Made by a program: the position numbers and the translations under genes. Source: Ichthyophis bannanicus (Eukaryota; Chordata; Amphibia; Gymnophiona; Ichthyophiidae). Taken from it: DNA of 64,000 bases. Below are positions 1 to 10,567 of the stretch, piece after piece. The stretch covers positions 401,903,440 through 401,967,439 of the forward strand of contig CM066039.1 in the NCBI GenBank assembly GCA_033557465.1. The letters are read 5' to 3'. Each line of letters opens with the position of its first letter. The first letter of the stretch is position 1. Below the pieces are notes generated by a model that ran no database searches, had not been told where the DNA came from, and saw nothing but the letters and a program-made list of their open reading frames with translations.

Positions 1-489
1 AGAAGTCATTGAAGCAGCAATGAAAGCCTTATCAAAGAACAAGAAAGTCCAAAAAAAGTGAATCAGTACTGAAGTTAATCAATATAATAAATACGATCAC
101 AAAAAATTGAGGACAAGACATATCACATATAAATGTTGGAAAATTTGTTGCGCAAGGGGAAAAGATTTGTTTAAAGCCCCTTCGAAAAATGAATCATTCC
201 ATTTTATTCTTAAAGTGAAAAGTGTATTAGTGCAAATTCTTTCTATGTTTTTTTTTTCATTTTTTTCATTTTTTTCTTTTTCAGAAGAGGTACCATAAAG
301 CCACAGTGCTAAGAATTATAATAATAAAATAGTACATTTTCAAACTTAGCTGGCAGTTGGAACCCTTATGCAAGCAAAAGAAGCCAGGTGAACCCAAACG
401 GATGAAGGAGCTTTCTACCAAGCGGATTGAAGAACTTTCCACCCAAAAGGGTTTTATCTGCACTAACAGATAGCTACAATCTGTTGCCG
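1..489. other. Unassigned AT-rich sequence
   Basis: I see no convincing gene or element here. The stretch is AT-rich with T runs around 250-285, and the short open frames on either strand are low-complexity and match nothing I recognise. It abuts an antisense CR1 fragment on its right. Confidence 0.4.
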
Positions 490-1420
490 GCACTTTTGAG
501 TCCTGCAATTCCACCTCTGATCTTCCACTTCTCCCGAATATACCTGAAAAACGTTTTGTCACTACATTTCATATCTTTAGCCATCTTTTCTTCTGCCTTT
601 GATTTTGCTATCTCTTCGCTTTTTGTCTTTAACTTTATCCTGTATTCTTTTCTGTGTTGCTCATTTTGTGAACTTCAGAATTTTGTGAAAGCTGTGTTTT
701 TTGCTTTTATTTGTGCAGCCACTTCTTTGGAGAACCAAATAGTTTCCTTTTCCTCTTGTTTTTATTTGCTTTCCTTACATATGTATCTGTTGCCCCTTTT
801 ATTGCCTCCTTTAGTTTAGCCCACTGTAATTGCACTTCCCTTATCCCCTCCCACCCTGTCAACTCCTTCTTACGCACTTTGCCATTTTACTGAAGTCAGT
901 AAGTCAGTGTTTTTGTATGGTGATCACTGCTGCTCACATGGACACCCACCCAGATATTCGACATGCTTCTCCGTTGGTGAGTACTAAATCCAGCATTGAG
1001 CTTTCCCTGGTTGGTTCCATCACCATTTATCTAAGTAATGAATCTTGGAAGGCATCCACAATTTTTTTTTTACTTTCCAGATTTGCAGAAGGAATACTCC
1101 AGTTCACATCGGGAAGCTTAAAGTCACCCAATATGATCACTTCCCCCTTCATAGCTACCTTTTCAATATCAATAATCAAGTCTCTTATCAATTTCTTCAG
1201 TTAGGGTTGGAGGCCTGTGAACTACACCAGTATGGATGACAGTATCATCTCCTCTTTCCAACACAATCCACAGCTCTTCTTTTCGTTTCCCTACATCCCC
1301 TGCATTTCAGCAGTTCTAATGTTTCTTTTCAAAGAATGGTCGCTTCCCGAGTGTCAGATGATTAATCAACTATATACAATATCACTCCACTATCTTACCA
1401 ATTTTATAGTATAGATCTCA
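490..1420 (-). mobile_element. CR1-type LINE fragment, endonuclease to linker
   Basis: The stretch around 505-900 is recognisably the same sequence as 50940-51345, another antisense CR1 copy whose minus-strand frame encodes the region between endonuclease and reverse transcriptase. The remainder, to about 1420, matches the style of antisense CR1 endonuclease sequence. All frames are broken by stops. No reverse transcriptase or 3' end is present, so this is an internal fragment; both ends are truncated. Confidence 0.75.
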
Positions 1421-1632
1421 AGGACAAAAAAAGGAGAAAAACAGGTCTCAGAACAACGGCGTTCCATGTGGTCTAAGAGAAATATACTGGCCACCTCTCC
1501 CCAACACATCAGTGACCTGAAAAAAACTCCTTTTTATGAAATTCACTTTACCATAAACAAACGTAACTTCAACAGCTAAATAGTGCCGTTCATTTAGGCT
1601 CCAGCTATTAATATAATGCTTTCATTTAACGT

Positions 1633-2360
1633 ATGCTCAGATGTCTACTTGGTTATCTTCTATACAGCCAGCAGCCGCCTTATATGACAGAATTCTACCC
1701 AATGCTCCTCTACGTTTTCAGGAACCGCCTGCAACACCGAGCGGTGCTGGTTCAGATGGACAACCAGTTTCTATGTGAACAAACAGGGAGGTACCAGCAC
1801 CTACAGCCTCTGTTCAGAGGCAAAGCCCTGTACTCCTTTGCGGTGAACCAGGGCATGATCATCCAGGCCACTTACCTCCCGGGTCAGGACAATGCATTGG
1901 TGGACCGGCTCAGCAGAGTCCTCCAGCCACACGAGTGGCACCTGTGTCCGCAAATGGTGCAGCGTTTCTTCCAGCATTGGGGGACTCCAGACCTGAACCT
2001 CTCTGCCAGCCCTGCGAACTCGCAGCTCCCCTGGTTCTGTGGTCCCCTCCTGAACAGGGCAGGGTGGCCTCCGATGCTTTCCTCATCTCGTGGGAAAAGA
2101 GCCTGCTATATGCCTTTCCTCCCACACCCCTCATTGCCATGGTCCTTCTCAAGGTCCAGCGGGACAGGGCATCAATGATTCTCATAGCCCTGAGGAGGCC
2201 CAGGCAGCCTTGGTTTCCCCTGCTGCTTCGTCTCTTGACTGAGCCCCCGGTCCTACTCTGGTTCTCTCTGGAGCTGCTGATGCAGGAGGAGCGTCTGCCG
2301 CTTCACCCCAATCTGAGATCCCTATCTCTCACAGCTTGGCGGCTGAGCAGATCGCCCTAG
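1633..2360 (+). pseudogene. DIRS RNase H remnant
   Basis: The frame from about 1740 contains VQMDNQ, followed by a stretch ending in YLPGQDNALVDRLSR and LQPHEWHL. This pattern (a DN motif, then LPGQDN..DRLSR, then a P-x-EW motif) is the RNase H end of DIRS-type polyproteins and is repeated at 53155-53617 on the minus strand. In the live family this domain removes the RNA strand of the cDNA hybrid. The frame shifts near 2170 into a second open frame (1935-2360) that carries the continuation. It is broken and unlikely to be functional. Confidence 0.7.
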
Positions 2361-2710
2361 CCTCCTACCGCCTCCCCATGGATGTCGAGGACATTCTTTT
2401 GGTCTCACAAAAGGTCTTGACCTGACAGGCTTATGCCTTCAAGTGGCATTGGTTCTCGGTGTGGTGCTCGAAGCTCCGAGTAAACCCATTTTCATGCTCT
2501 ACCAGTTTGGTCTTGCAGTACCTACTCCACCTCTAGCAGTCTGGACTGAAGTCTAACTCGGTAAGGGTTCACCTGAGTGCCATCTCAGCGAACCACCACC
2601 TCATCGAGGGCAAACCTTTCTCGGGGCAACCGCTTGTCTCTTGTTTCATGTGAGGCCTGCTTCTTTCCAGGACCCCTACCTGCCCTCTTCCGGTGTAGTG
2701 GGACCTCAAT

Positions 2711-3528
2711 GTGGTCCTCACGCAGCTGACCAAGCTGCTCTTTGAGCCCATGGCTACCTGCCCGCTGTGGCATCTGTCATGGATGGTGGCCTTCCTGATG
2801 ACTCTCACCTCCGCCCGGAGGGTCAGTGAACTTCAGGCGCTGATGGCTGAGGCACTGCTCACGAGGTTTTATAGGAACAGGGTGGTCCTGTGAACCCACC
2901 CCAAGTTCCTCCCAAAGGTTGCCTTGGATTTTCATCTCAATCAAGACATAGTGCTACCCATCTTCTTCCCAAAGCCCCACGCTGACCGGGCATTGGCAAT
3001 TCTCCACACCCTAGATGGCAAGAGGGTTCTCTTTCTACCTTCAGCGGACTCAGGACCACTGCAGATCCGGGTAGCTCTTTGTTTGCTTTGATCTCAGCCG
3101 TCTGGGGCTGGCGGTCACCAAGCATACCTTGTCTATCTGGGTGGTGGACTGCATCTCCTTGGCCTAGGCCCAGGCTGGGTTTCTCCTGGACTGCCGAGTC
3201 ACGTCTCACAATGTCCAAGCAATGGCGATGTTGGTCGCTAGCCTGCGCTCGGTGCCACTGGCAGACATCTACCGAGCTGCCACCTGGTCCTCCACTCACA
3301 CCTTCGCAGTTCATTACTGCATGGACAGGGTCCCGTCGGGATGCCGCCTTTGGCCAGGCTGTACTCCGTAATCTGTTCGGAGTTTATGCAACGCCTGCCC
3401 TCCGACCCTTCTTGTTCCGGATACCGGGAGTGTGGCCATCCTTGGACCCAGGGTCCACGGGCTGCCTTCGGCTTTCACTGGTGACTGCTCATGGCGCTTC
3501 CATGCTTTTTTCTACAGGTCCTCGATAG
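2711..3528 (+). pseudogene. DIRS tyrosine recombinase remnant
   Basis: A short frame (2711-2893) carries FLMTLTSARRVSELQALM, which includes the first catalytic arginine of the DIRS tyrosine recombinase. The later frame around 3200-3370 has the C-terminal sequence typical of the same protein (HTFAVHYCMDR), matching TFAAHYCLD in the minus-strand copy at 39610-39894. The enzyme would integrate the circular cDNA by recombination. Here the two parts lie in different frames with stops between them. Confidence 0.75.
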
Positions 3529-3576
3529 CCTGAAGCTAGGAAGAATAAGTGAAGAGTGACTGCCTGCTTGTTCCTG

Positions 3577-3899
3577 AAGAAAGCATATTTACTCACCTGT
3601 AACAGATGTTCTCCAAGGACAGCAGGAATCAGTCCTCACAACCCTCCCTCCTCCCCTTTGGAGTTGCTGTATATTTTTTTGCCATCTTCTTGGAGGGGCT
3701 ATAGCTTTGGCACCTGACTGAGTAAGATGGCACCCTTAGGCAGGAAGGGGACCATGCATGCGTGGTGGCATTCCCAAAGGCTTTCTTTCAAAGCTGAGGA
3801 AAAGCTCTGCGTGAGCTCTGTCGGTGCTGATGTCACCCATATGTGAGGACTGCTTCCTGCTGTCCTTGTAGAACACCCGTAACTATGCTCTCCCTGCAA
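3577..3899 (+). repeat. DIRS 3' terminal region with inverted arms
   Basis: Left arm about 3589-3642 (tactcacctgtaacagatg through caggaatcagtcctcac) is the imperfect inverse of the right arm about 3843-3893 (atgtgaggactgcttcc through cgtaactatgctc). The arms flank roughly 200 bases. The same snap-back layout is present at 39113-39440 and 51500-51790. Confidence 0.7.
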
Positions 3900-3904
3900 G
3901 CCAA

Positions 3905-4275
3905 TTTGTTTTAGTATATTCTATTAAGTATTTTATAGTCAATACTATCGAATGCAGAGGTAATGTCTAGAAAAATTAGGATAAATGCTTGTTTGCTGGA
4001 ATTTAGGCCACATATAAGTCTGTCTAGAAGTGTTAACATCAGGGTCTCGACACAATGATGGGGTCTGAACCCATGTTTATCTTGAGGTGTGTTTAGGTCA
4101 ATGAAATCTTGCAGCTGGATTTGCAAGACTTTTTCTATCACTTTTGCTAGGAACGGCATGCTCAAGATACGTCTATATGAATTCGGATGGCTTTTGTCAG
4201 CATTTGCTGATTTTAATATTGGTCTGATTAATGCCTGTTTTAAGGCAGTTGTCATGTACTCTTGTCATAGTGAGT
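3905..4275 (-). pseudogene. L2-type LINE reverse transcriptase fragment
   Basis: The minus-strand frame 3911-4255 encodes a run with the L2/CR1-group reverse transcriptase pattern: SYRRILSMPFLAKVIEKVLQ, then HGFRPHHCVETLMLTLLD, then LIFLDITSAFDSIDY. The conserved aspartate of the first catalytic motif is present. Only this palm/finger piece survives; the YADD-type motif is not included. It sits between the DIRS end and the CR1 that follows and is truncated at both ends. Confidence 0.8.
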
Positions 4276-5266
4276 GGTTCACCATCTCCAGAAAGATTGT
4301 GGAGAACTCATCTTTAGTTGCTTTCAGCCAGGCAATGTGGTTGTATTGGTACACTGGGAAGATGTATTGCAACTATTTGATAAACTGAAGAGTAGCAAAT
4401 CACCTGGACCAGATGGTATACATCCAAGGGTGTTGAAAGAACTGAAATATGAGATTGCAGACCTGTTGTTAGTAATCTGTGAACTATCATTAAAATCATA
4501 TGTAATACCTGAAGATTGGAGGATCGCCAATGTAGCTCCAATTTTTAAAAAGGGTTCCAGGGGAGATTCGAGAAACTACAGACCGGTGAGCCTGACGTCA
4601 GTACCGGGAAAAACGGTAGAAACCATCATAAAGAACAAAATTACTGAACATGTAGATAGTCATGGCTTAATGGGAGACAGCCAACATAGCTTTAGACAAG
4701 GAAGATCTTGTCTTACTAATCTGTATGTTTTTTTTGAAGGTGTGAATAAAAAGGTAGACAAAGCTGAGTCGGTTGATATAATGTATCAGGACTTTCAGAA
4801 AGCCTTTGACAAGGTCCCTCATCAGAGACTTGTGGCAAAACTAAAAAGTCATGGGATAGGAGGCAGTGTACTATTGTGGATCAGGAACTGGTTAAAAGAT
4901 AGAAAGCAGAGGGTAGGGCTAAATGGTCAATTTTCCCAATGGAAAAAGTTGAATAGTGGAGTACCCCAGAGATCTGTGCTGGGTCCACTGCTTTTTGACA
5001 TATTCATAAATGACCTGGAAAAGGGAATAACGAGTGAGGTTATCAAATTTGCAGATGGCACGAAACTATTCAAAAATGTTAAAACCCATGAGGATTGTGG
5101 AAAATTGCAAGAGGATCTTGATAAATTGGAAGACTGGGCATCCAAATGGCAGATGAAATTTAATGTGGACAAGTGCAAAGTTATGCACCTAGGAAAGAAC
5201 AACCCAAACTATGGTTACACAATGCAAGGTTCCACATGGGAACCACCACCCAGGAAAAATATTTAG
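4274..5266 (+). pseudogene. CR1 reverse transcriptase, partial
   Basis: A 330-residue frame, of which residues from about 25 on are CR1: SKSPGPDGIHPRVLKEL, then NYRPVSLTSVPGK, then QDFQKAFDKVPHQRL, then SGVPQRSVLGPLLFDIFINDL and FADGTKLF. This is the reverse transcriptase that copies CR1 RNA at a nicked target. The catalytic FADD motif reads FADG here, and the usual GVPQGS reads GVPQRS, so the copy is expected to be inactive. The frame ends where the sequence diverges at 5266. A close relative with FADD intact is at 44508-46079. Confidence 0.9.
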
Positions 5267-5362
5267 GCGTCATCCTGGATAACATGTTAAAACCCTCCAC
5301 CTAGTGTGCAGCAGCAGCCAAGAGCGCAAATAGAATGCTAGGTATCATAAGGAAAGGAATGG

Positions 5363-5820
5363 ATTGATTATCCCCAAAGAGTCCATCAAGTGTACCCAGA
5401 CGACCAGGAAAAGAACCGTCGCCTTCTACGCCCCAAAATGCTGGAACGAACTTCCACCAGAAATTAGATCCATCAAAGACCTTATTCAGTTCCGTAAGGC
5501 AATCAAACACCACATTTTCCTACTTCACTTTGCTCAAGCATCCACCCCGCCTCTGCTCACCCACTCACCAATGTCCACAAACCTTACCCTGTCACAAGTA
5601 TTTTGAGCTTGCCTTAGCCCTTCTTGCATGTACAAACCTAATCTAATTGTATTTTGTACATATGTTTATAGCTACCCTGTTGCTCCAAGTTTAAACTCCT
5701 GTTACAATGTAAGCACAGAACAGTCTTCTGACTGTGCACCCTTGTTATATGTGAACCGCACTGATAACAAATAGCGCGGTATATAAAAGTTGTTAAATAA
5801 ATAAAACAAAAATAAAACAG
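5363..5820 (+). mobile_element. L2-type LINE 3' fragment nested in CR1
   Basis: The frame 5364-5606 encodes the C-terminal tail of an L2 protein (RTVAFYAPKCWNELPPEIRS, then FRKAIKHHIF), followed by a 3' UTR ending in a stem-loop (5755-5780) and a TAAA-rich tail (aaataaataaaac). CR1 sequence continues on both sides, so this is a 5'-truncated insertion. The L2 at 33024-33458 shows the homologous tail. Confidence 0.85.
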
Positions 5821-6092
5821 GATATTATAATGCCTCTGTATCATTCCATGGTGCGACCGCACCTTGAATGTTGTGTGCAATTCTGTTCGCCGTATCTTAA
5901 AAAGGATATAGTAGTATTAGAAAAGGTACAGAAAAGAGCCACCAAAATGGTAAAGGGGATGGAAGGATGCTCCTATGAAGAGAGGCTAAAAAGGTTAGGC
6001 TCTTCAACCTGGAAAAGAGACGGCTGAGGGGAGATATGATAGAGGTCTATAAATTAATGAATGGAGTGGCACATGTAAACGTAGATCGATTA
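5821..6092 (+). pseudogene. CR1 reverse transcriptase, C-terminal part 1
   Basis: Frame 5830-6027 reads [20 protein letters not shown], then [12 protein letters not shown], then YEERLKRL, the C-terminal part of CR1 reverse transcriptase. The matching intact segment in the 44508-46079 copy continues without a gap. A frameshift after residue 58 and the DNA transposon at 6093 break it. Confidence 0.85.
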
Positions 6093-6210
6093 CACAGGTA
6101 CACTAAAAAATTTTTTTTTTAAACTGCCTCTAATGTTTCGATTGATTTTTACGTTTTTTGGTGCGCTGAATCCAAATCTGGTAACCAATTTGCTCCATCA
6201 CGTACAGATT
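6093..6210. repeat. Left terminal inverted repeat of the DNA transposon
   Basis: Starts cacaggtacacta, then an A/T run, actgcctct, ggtgcgctgaatcc and tgctccatcacgt. Each block has a counterpart in the same order on the inverse of the right end (10080-10187). Confidence 0.75.
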
Positions 6211-6696
6211 TTTTGCTACATTGGGTTAGCAGTTTGAGGTGAACGTTTCAGATTGAGTGCGATCGAGATAAAAGTTTATTGGATGAATTCTTTATACTAA
6301 TTGTTTAGTAGTTATTCAAATAAGAATAAAGAAAATTGTAACAAGGCAGCACATAAGAATAGAGTAATGTCAACAAAAAACACTGTGATGGTAGCAAAAT
6401 TGTCTGCACTTAAAACAGCCACATACATGTGCACAAACATTGAGCATATAAGAGCGAGGTTAGACACAAAGCAAAGCAAAGAAATGTGCAAAAAATGTTG
6501 TACAGGTATGTATGTAAGAATAGAAAACGCAAACCGCACCATTGCAATACATGAAGACAAACACCCGATGGTGTGAAAATAAAATTCTAATAAATGAGAT
6601 CCGACACTGTGGTAATAACTAGCAAATTTTTATTTCAAAGTTTAGTAAAAACACGATATTTGTCAACACAGTTTAGATTTTAAAGTCATTCTTGGG

Positions 6697-8163
6697 TCAA
6701 TCAATCTCCTGGGGGGCCCGTTTCTTCTTCCCCCGAATGCTTCTCTTGGTGCGCTGCTTGGCGTATTTTTCATCTGGGGTTTCCCGCAGCAGCAACCAGC
6801 AGAAATCAGCCATCATAGTGGTGTTCCATCTTCCTTGGTACCTTCTCTCTGCGTCCTTGATGTCCTGGTGAAACCTTTCACCTTGTTCTTCACTGTACGC
6901 CCCCAAGTTTTCGGGAAAGTAGTTCACATGGGAGTGCAAGAAATGGACTTTCAGGCTCATGTTACAGCCTTGTTCTTTGAAGGCATTGAGCATCCTGGCA
7001 ACAATATCCTTATAGTTCTCATCCCGCCTGTTCCCCAAGAATTTGAGAACAACATCTTTGAAGGAATCCCAGGCTTCTTTTTCCTTCTCAGACATCGTTT
7101 CAGCGAATGCTCCATCTGAAATGAGTTTCCTTATATCAGGGCCAACAAACACTCCTTCCTTTAGCTTTGCTTCAGAAAGTCGGGGGAACTTTGAGCAAAG
7201 GTACCGAAAGCACTCACCATCTTTTGGAAGGGACTTGATGAATTGCTTAATGAGACCCAACTTAATGTGGAGAGGTGGTAATAGAATTTTATCACGAGGT
7301 ACCAAGCTCTCATGAAGAACATTTTTCTCACCGGGTCTCAAATACTCCCGAATTGGCCAGTCTTTTTTCCCCCAGTGTAGGTCGCGGGCCCGGCTATCCC
7401 ACAAGCAAAGGAAGCAGGGATATTTGGTGAAACCGGATTGCTGCCCTAATAGCATGGATAGAATTTTAAAGTCTCCACAAATCATCCACTTATGCTCATC
7501 ATAACGAATCTTCTGAAGAATCAGGGCCAAATTCTTGTATTTTTCTTGGAGAATAACAGAGTGAGCAATAGGAACTGAAGCGAATGTGTTGCCATTATGA
7601 AGAACAACACCTTTTATGCTGTCTTTTGACGAATCAATGAACAGCCGCCATTCAGCAGGATCATACTTGAGTTTAAACTTTTCCATCACTCCGTATATAT
7701 CGTTGCAAAATACCAAATCTTCCTCTTTGCTGAAATACTTCAAAAATTGTGTCTCGCGGTTGCGATACCAATAAAAAGTTGTTCCTGGTGACAATAGATT
7801 TTTCTGTTTAAGCCGAGAACCTAGCAGTTGGGCAGCATCTTTTGGGAGTCCTAAATCCCGGACTAAATCATTCAATTCAGCTTGAGAGAAAAGTTCAGGT
7901 TTCGGATCTGGTTCAGTTTCAAACTCGGAAGTACTGGACTCATCGGGAAAAGCCATCTGATGAGTCTCATCATGATCAGAACCGTCCACACAAATATGAT
8001 CCAAAGATTTTGGTGGTTCAGGCACAGGTACTTCGTTGCTATGAGGCATAGGCCTAATTGCTGAGGGAAGGTTGGGGTAACTTATTACGTTCTTATTTTT
8101 TAAGTTGTATCCCTTCACAATGCAAGAGCAAAAATAGCAGTCACTGCTGTGGTCTTTGTTCAC
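6697..8163 (-). pseudogene. Transposase-like protein, main frame (488 aa)
   Basis: I recognise the protein type, an uncharacterised family found in many invertebrate and some vertebrate genomes, from KYPCFLCLWDSRARD (about residues 245-259) and the pattern HFLHSHVNYFPENLG followed by SEEQGERFHQDI (about 412-438). An N-terminal pair of cysteines (CYFCSC) sits at residues 10-15. Acidic residues that could form a DDE-type triad are in IDSSKD (about 177), CGDFK and SEEQGERF, but this assignment is inference. The frame is open for 488 residues and ends in a basic tail (RGKKKRAP). It is the 3' part of a longer protein whose N-terminus lies in another frame at 8141-8422. Confidence 0.7.
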
Positions 8164-8422
8164 GCCACATCATAGGTATTCCGAAACGAAATGCTTGTTT
8201 TTTACCTTTCATCCATAAGCGTAGATCTTCCTCACATGTCTTGCACACTTTGTGAGGAGCCCACGGTTTGTCTTGATCGCCTAACTTCAAACCGAAATAG
8301 GCGAAATATACTTTTTTAATAAATGCAGAAATGTTCCTCTGCCGCTTTTTCACGGTATATTCCCCACAAATAAAACAAAAACTGTCCGGAGAGTTGACGC
8401 AACCTCTGGCTCTGTGAGCCAT
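8141..8422 (-). pseudogene. Transposase-like protein, N-terminal part
   Basis: Starting from the ATG at 8420-8422, the frame begins MAHRARGCVNSPDSFCFICGE and continues to VCKTCEEDLRLWMKGKK and FGIPMMWRE. It has a zinc-binding look, with CFICGE and CKTCEEDL about 50 residues apart. The end overlaps the start of the 6697-8163 frame, and the two would need a single-base change near 8150-8163 to be continuous, so the gene is broken there. The open frame extends upstream to 8503, but that part is LTR sequence (the LTR starts at 8479) and not ancestral. Confidence 0.7.
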
Positions 8423-8478
8423 CACAAATACACAGCACTGCAAACTACAACTGTAGTGAACCACTTCGGAATAAAGCT

Positions 8479-9735
8479 TGTCACCCGGTTGCCGGTGACA
8501 CAAAGATTATACGCCACTAGGTAGCGCTGTTAAAGAACAAAGAGTCCAAGTGTAGGGTAATAAAGGCTTTTATTCCCCGTTTAAAGCAAGGTTCAACTAA
8601 GAGATATTTTAGATAACAGAAACAGTCCTTTGTTTCAAAAGGTACCAATATTCACTGGCTAGTTAACTGTTACTTCACAGTTTAAAGCAGGTTTTCTTCA
8701 AAGTAATATTCAGTATAATAAACACCAACTTATACTTCATTTATTCTTCTGTGGAGCATACACACTTTGGAGCATAGGCAGTGCACCAATCACATTCCAT
8801 TTCCTCAGGCAAAGGTGAGGGAATAGTGCTGGGAGAATCCACTTCCATCAAATCCTCTCCCCTTTACTGATTCAAAGGGCTTCCACTGTCCCTGTCTATT
8901 TCAGCATGGTAATCTACTACTTGGGAGTTTGGCTTCACATAACCAGGGACTCTTAAGGCTGGCGGTAGTTTAGTGAACCAGTCTGCACTCTTGTTTCCCT
9001 TGGGAGGAATCCTTCTTTTAGCATAGCTTTTAGCAGTACAAACATTACAGTTAATGTTCAATGCCTCATACCTTGGCTCACTGAGTAAAAACTTCCGTTG
9101 CTTATTAAACTGCTTTTCCCTCTGAATAGGTGAAACTGGGTAATGATCCTTTAGAGATAAGTTTCTGTCCGAACCTCCCTCTCTGGTTCTTAGCTTTCTT
9201 CTCTCTATGTCACAAACAGGCAGAGTATAGGAACTAGCGTGGCAGAGCCTCTCACCTTGGAGCAACTTCCAAACTCCCCTTGCACAACAGGTCCAGTTTG
9301 GGCTTTCTGGCTTCCCACCTTGTGAGGTCTGTTTCTCCTCCAGCTTCCAGCTTGGCTTCTTCCACAGCAATCAGGCTTATGTCCTTGATAGCCTCCAGGC
9401 TCCTCTGCTGTTTCTCCTTCTAGTCCAGCTCCAGTTCCTTCTTCCTCTTTCTCCTCCTTCCTCAGCTCCTGCTGTGTCCACTGCTTCCTCTGCTTATGCC
9501 ACTCCTTATGCCACTCCTCTCCAGAAGCATTCTGCTCTGGCTTATAAAGTGAACCGTTACTGCTAACTTCCTGGTTCCCTTTCAGCTGCAGGTCATCAGT
9601 GAGATTAGGTTCATTAAGACCAGTATGTCTGTTCCTGCTCCCTCTAGCTGTGCCTGGAGGTAACTGCACATCTAGTTCTTCTAAAACAGGATTTCTTTTC
9701 TTAAAACCAACTTTATTAGTGCCCGCATCATGACA
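8479..9735 (-). mobile_element. Solo LTR D, 1257 bp, with 4-bp duplication AGCT
   Basis: Read on the minus strand, the block starts TGTCATGATG and ends GGGTGACA. It is flanked by the direct repeat AGCT at 8475-8478 and 9736-9739. Removing one copy restores a continuous transposon 5' region. A polyadenylation signal (AATAAA, minus strand) lies near 8570. It belongs to the same family as the LTRs at 11015, 29836 and 19949, sharing the TGTGAYA-like ends, the coding frame inside and the signal placement. No internal region remains, so it arose by recombination between two LTRs. Confidence 0.85.
8741..9370 (-). pseudogene. LTR-borne open frame D
   Basis: A hydrophilic frame of about 209 codons read in the LTR sense. 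It runs from 9370 to a TAA at 8864-8866, then continues in the same frame to a stop at 8741-8743. The last part is acidic and ends with MEVDSPSTIP, then EEMECDWC and a short tail. This is the position and pattern of the endings of the frames in the other three LTRs (MDCSLC, MDCSLS, MDCGFC). I recognise no known domain. The internal stop suggests decay, or a readthrough position I cannot test. Confidence 0.55.
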
Positions 9736-10079
9736 AGCTGGATTACGACTGAGCAAACAAAAGGTAATAATGAACTTGCAAGAAACTGAAATTTGACAGG
9801 AACGTTCATGTCGCAACCACCGTGTTTGAGCGAGCGAACGAGGCGAGGCGAACAGGAAAGAACATGCGCCAGCGCGAGTACTGGATTTAGCCCCCCGCCT
9901 CCCATTTGTCCTGTTAATGTATAAAATGAATACAAAACACTCTAAAATATCATGAGGGAGTGTTTCTAGTTAGTTAACCATTACAACCTCTATTTTGGGC
10001 CAAGAAAATAAACTGCAGTCGGCTAAAAAGAAATTATGTGAACATTCCTTATATGGGTAAGAAATCTAATTTTGCAAGA

Positions 10080-10187
10080 AAACGTGACGTGATGGAACAT
10101 TTTGGCTATTTTTCCTGGATTCAGCACCCCAAAATCTATAGGAATCAGTTGCAAAACTGGAGGCAGTTTTTTGGTAGTGTACCTGTG
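10080..10187. repeat. Right terminal inverted repeat of the DNA transposon
   Basis: Read on the minus strand it runs cacaggtacactacc, aaaaaactgcctcc, ggggtgctgaatcc, tgttccatcacgt, matching the left end with an internal length difference caused by the left arm's T run. Confidence 0.75.
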
Positions 10188-10567
10188 TTTACGTCATCAG
10201 AATATAAAAAGTCTAGGAGACATGCAATGAAGCTACAGGGTAACCTATTTAAGACTAATAAGAGAAAATATGTTTTCACTCAACGTGTAATCAAACTCTG
10301 GAATTTGTTACTGGAGGATGTAGTGAAAGCTGTTAGTGTAGCTGGGTTTAAAAAAAAGTTTGGATGATTTCCTGGAGGAAATATCCATAAACCATTATAA
10401 AAAAGGGACCCAGGATATCACTGCTTGACCCAATACAAGCATTGAGGAACCTGTGTCTTTTGGGGAGACTGCCAGGTACTTATGACCTAGATTGGCCACA
10501 GTTGGAAACAGGATACTGGGCTTGATGGACCTTGGTCTGACCCAGTATGGCATATCTTATGTTCTTA
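10188..10567 (+). pseudogene. CR1 C-terminus and 3' end
   Basis: After the DNA transposon, CR1 resumes: the translation reads HAMKLQGNLFKTNKRKY, then FTQRVIKLWNLL, then AVSVAGFKK, the C-terminal tail of the CR1 protein, followed by a short 3' UTR that contains ggaccttggtctgacccag and ends cttatgttcttatg. The matching intact tail lies at 44508-44640 on the minus strand. Confidence 0.85.

Larger units (their letters stand above)
1650..3899 (+). mobile_element. DIRS-type element, 3' half
   Basis: A decayed tyrosine-recombinase retrotransposon holding, in order, an RNase H remnant, a tyrosine recombinase remnant and the terminal repeat region. The layout matches the minus-strand DIRS copies at 39110-44042 and 51500-58620. 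The capsid and reverse transcriptase parts are missing on the left, where about 220 bases (1421-1649) remain unassigned. The right end carries the same terminal sequence (tactcacctgtaacag, then ggaatcagtcctcac) seen at the ends of the other copies. Confidence 0.85.
6093..10187 (-). mobile_element. DNA transposon, unassigned superfamily
   Basis: The insertion interrupts CR1 and begins and ends with the inverted sequence CACAGGTACACTA. The imperfect terminal inverted repeats extend about 110 bases, including ctgcctc, tgctgaatcc and tccatcacgt on both arms. It encodes one transposase-like protein on the minus strand (6697-8422 with a frame break). Without the solo LTR at 8479-9735 and its 4-bp duplication, the element is about 2.8 kb. 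I could not resolve a target duplication because the flanking CR1 is diverged. The superfamily is not one I can name with confidence. Confidence 0.75.
4330..10567 (+). mobile_element. CR1-type LINE split by two insertions
   Basis: One sense CR1 copy occupies 4330-5362, 5821-6092 and 10188-10567. The reading resumes in order across two insertions: an L2 3' fragment (5363-5820) and a DNA transposon (6093-10187). The 3' end shows the octamer-like tail (cttatgttcttatg) that is also seen, inverted, at 44335-44360 in a second copy of the same family. The 5' endonuclease part is missing. Confidence 0.85.

Noticed and set aside
107..298. Small open frames at the left edge as genes
   Set aside because: Low-complexity translation (runs of Phe and Ser from T runs) with no match to any protein I know.
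1933..2185. Minus-strand 91-aa frame
   Set aside because: It is antisense to the RNase H remnant, with no motif.
6301..6576. A 91-aa frame on the plus strand of the DNA transposon
   Set aside because: It lies in the 3' untranslated part of the transposase, has no recognisable motif, and is matched by an equally open frame on the other strand.
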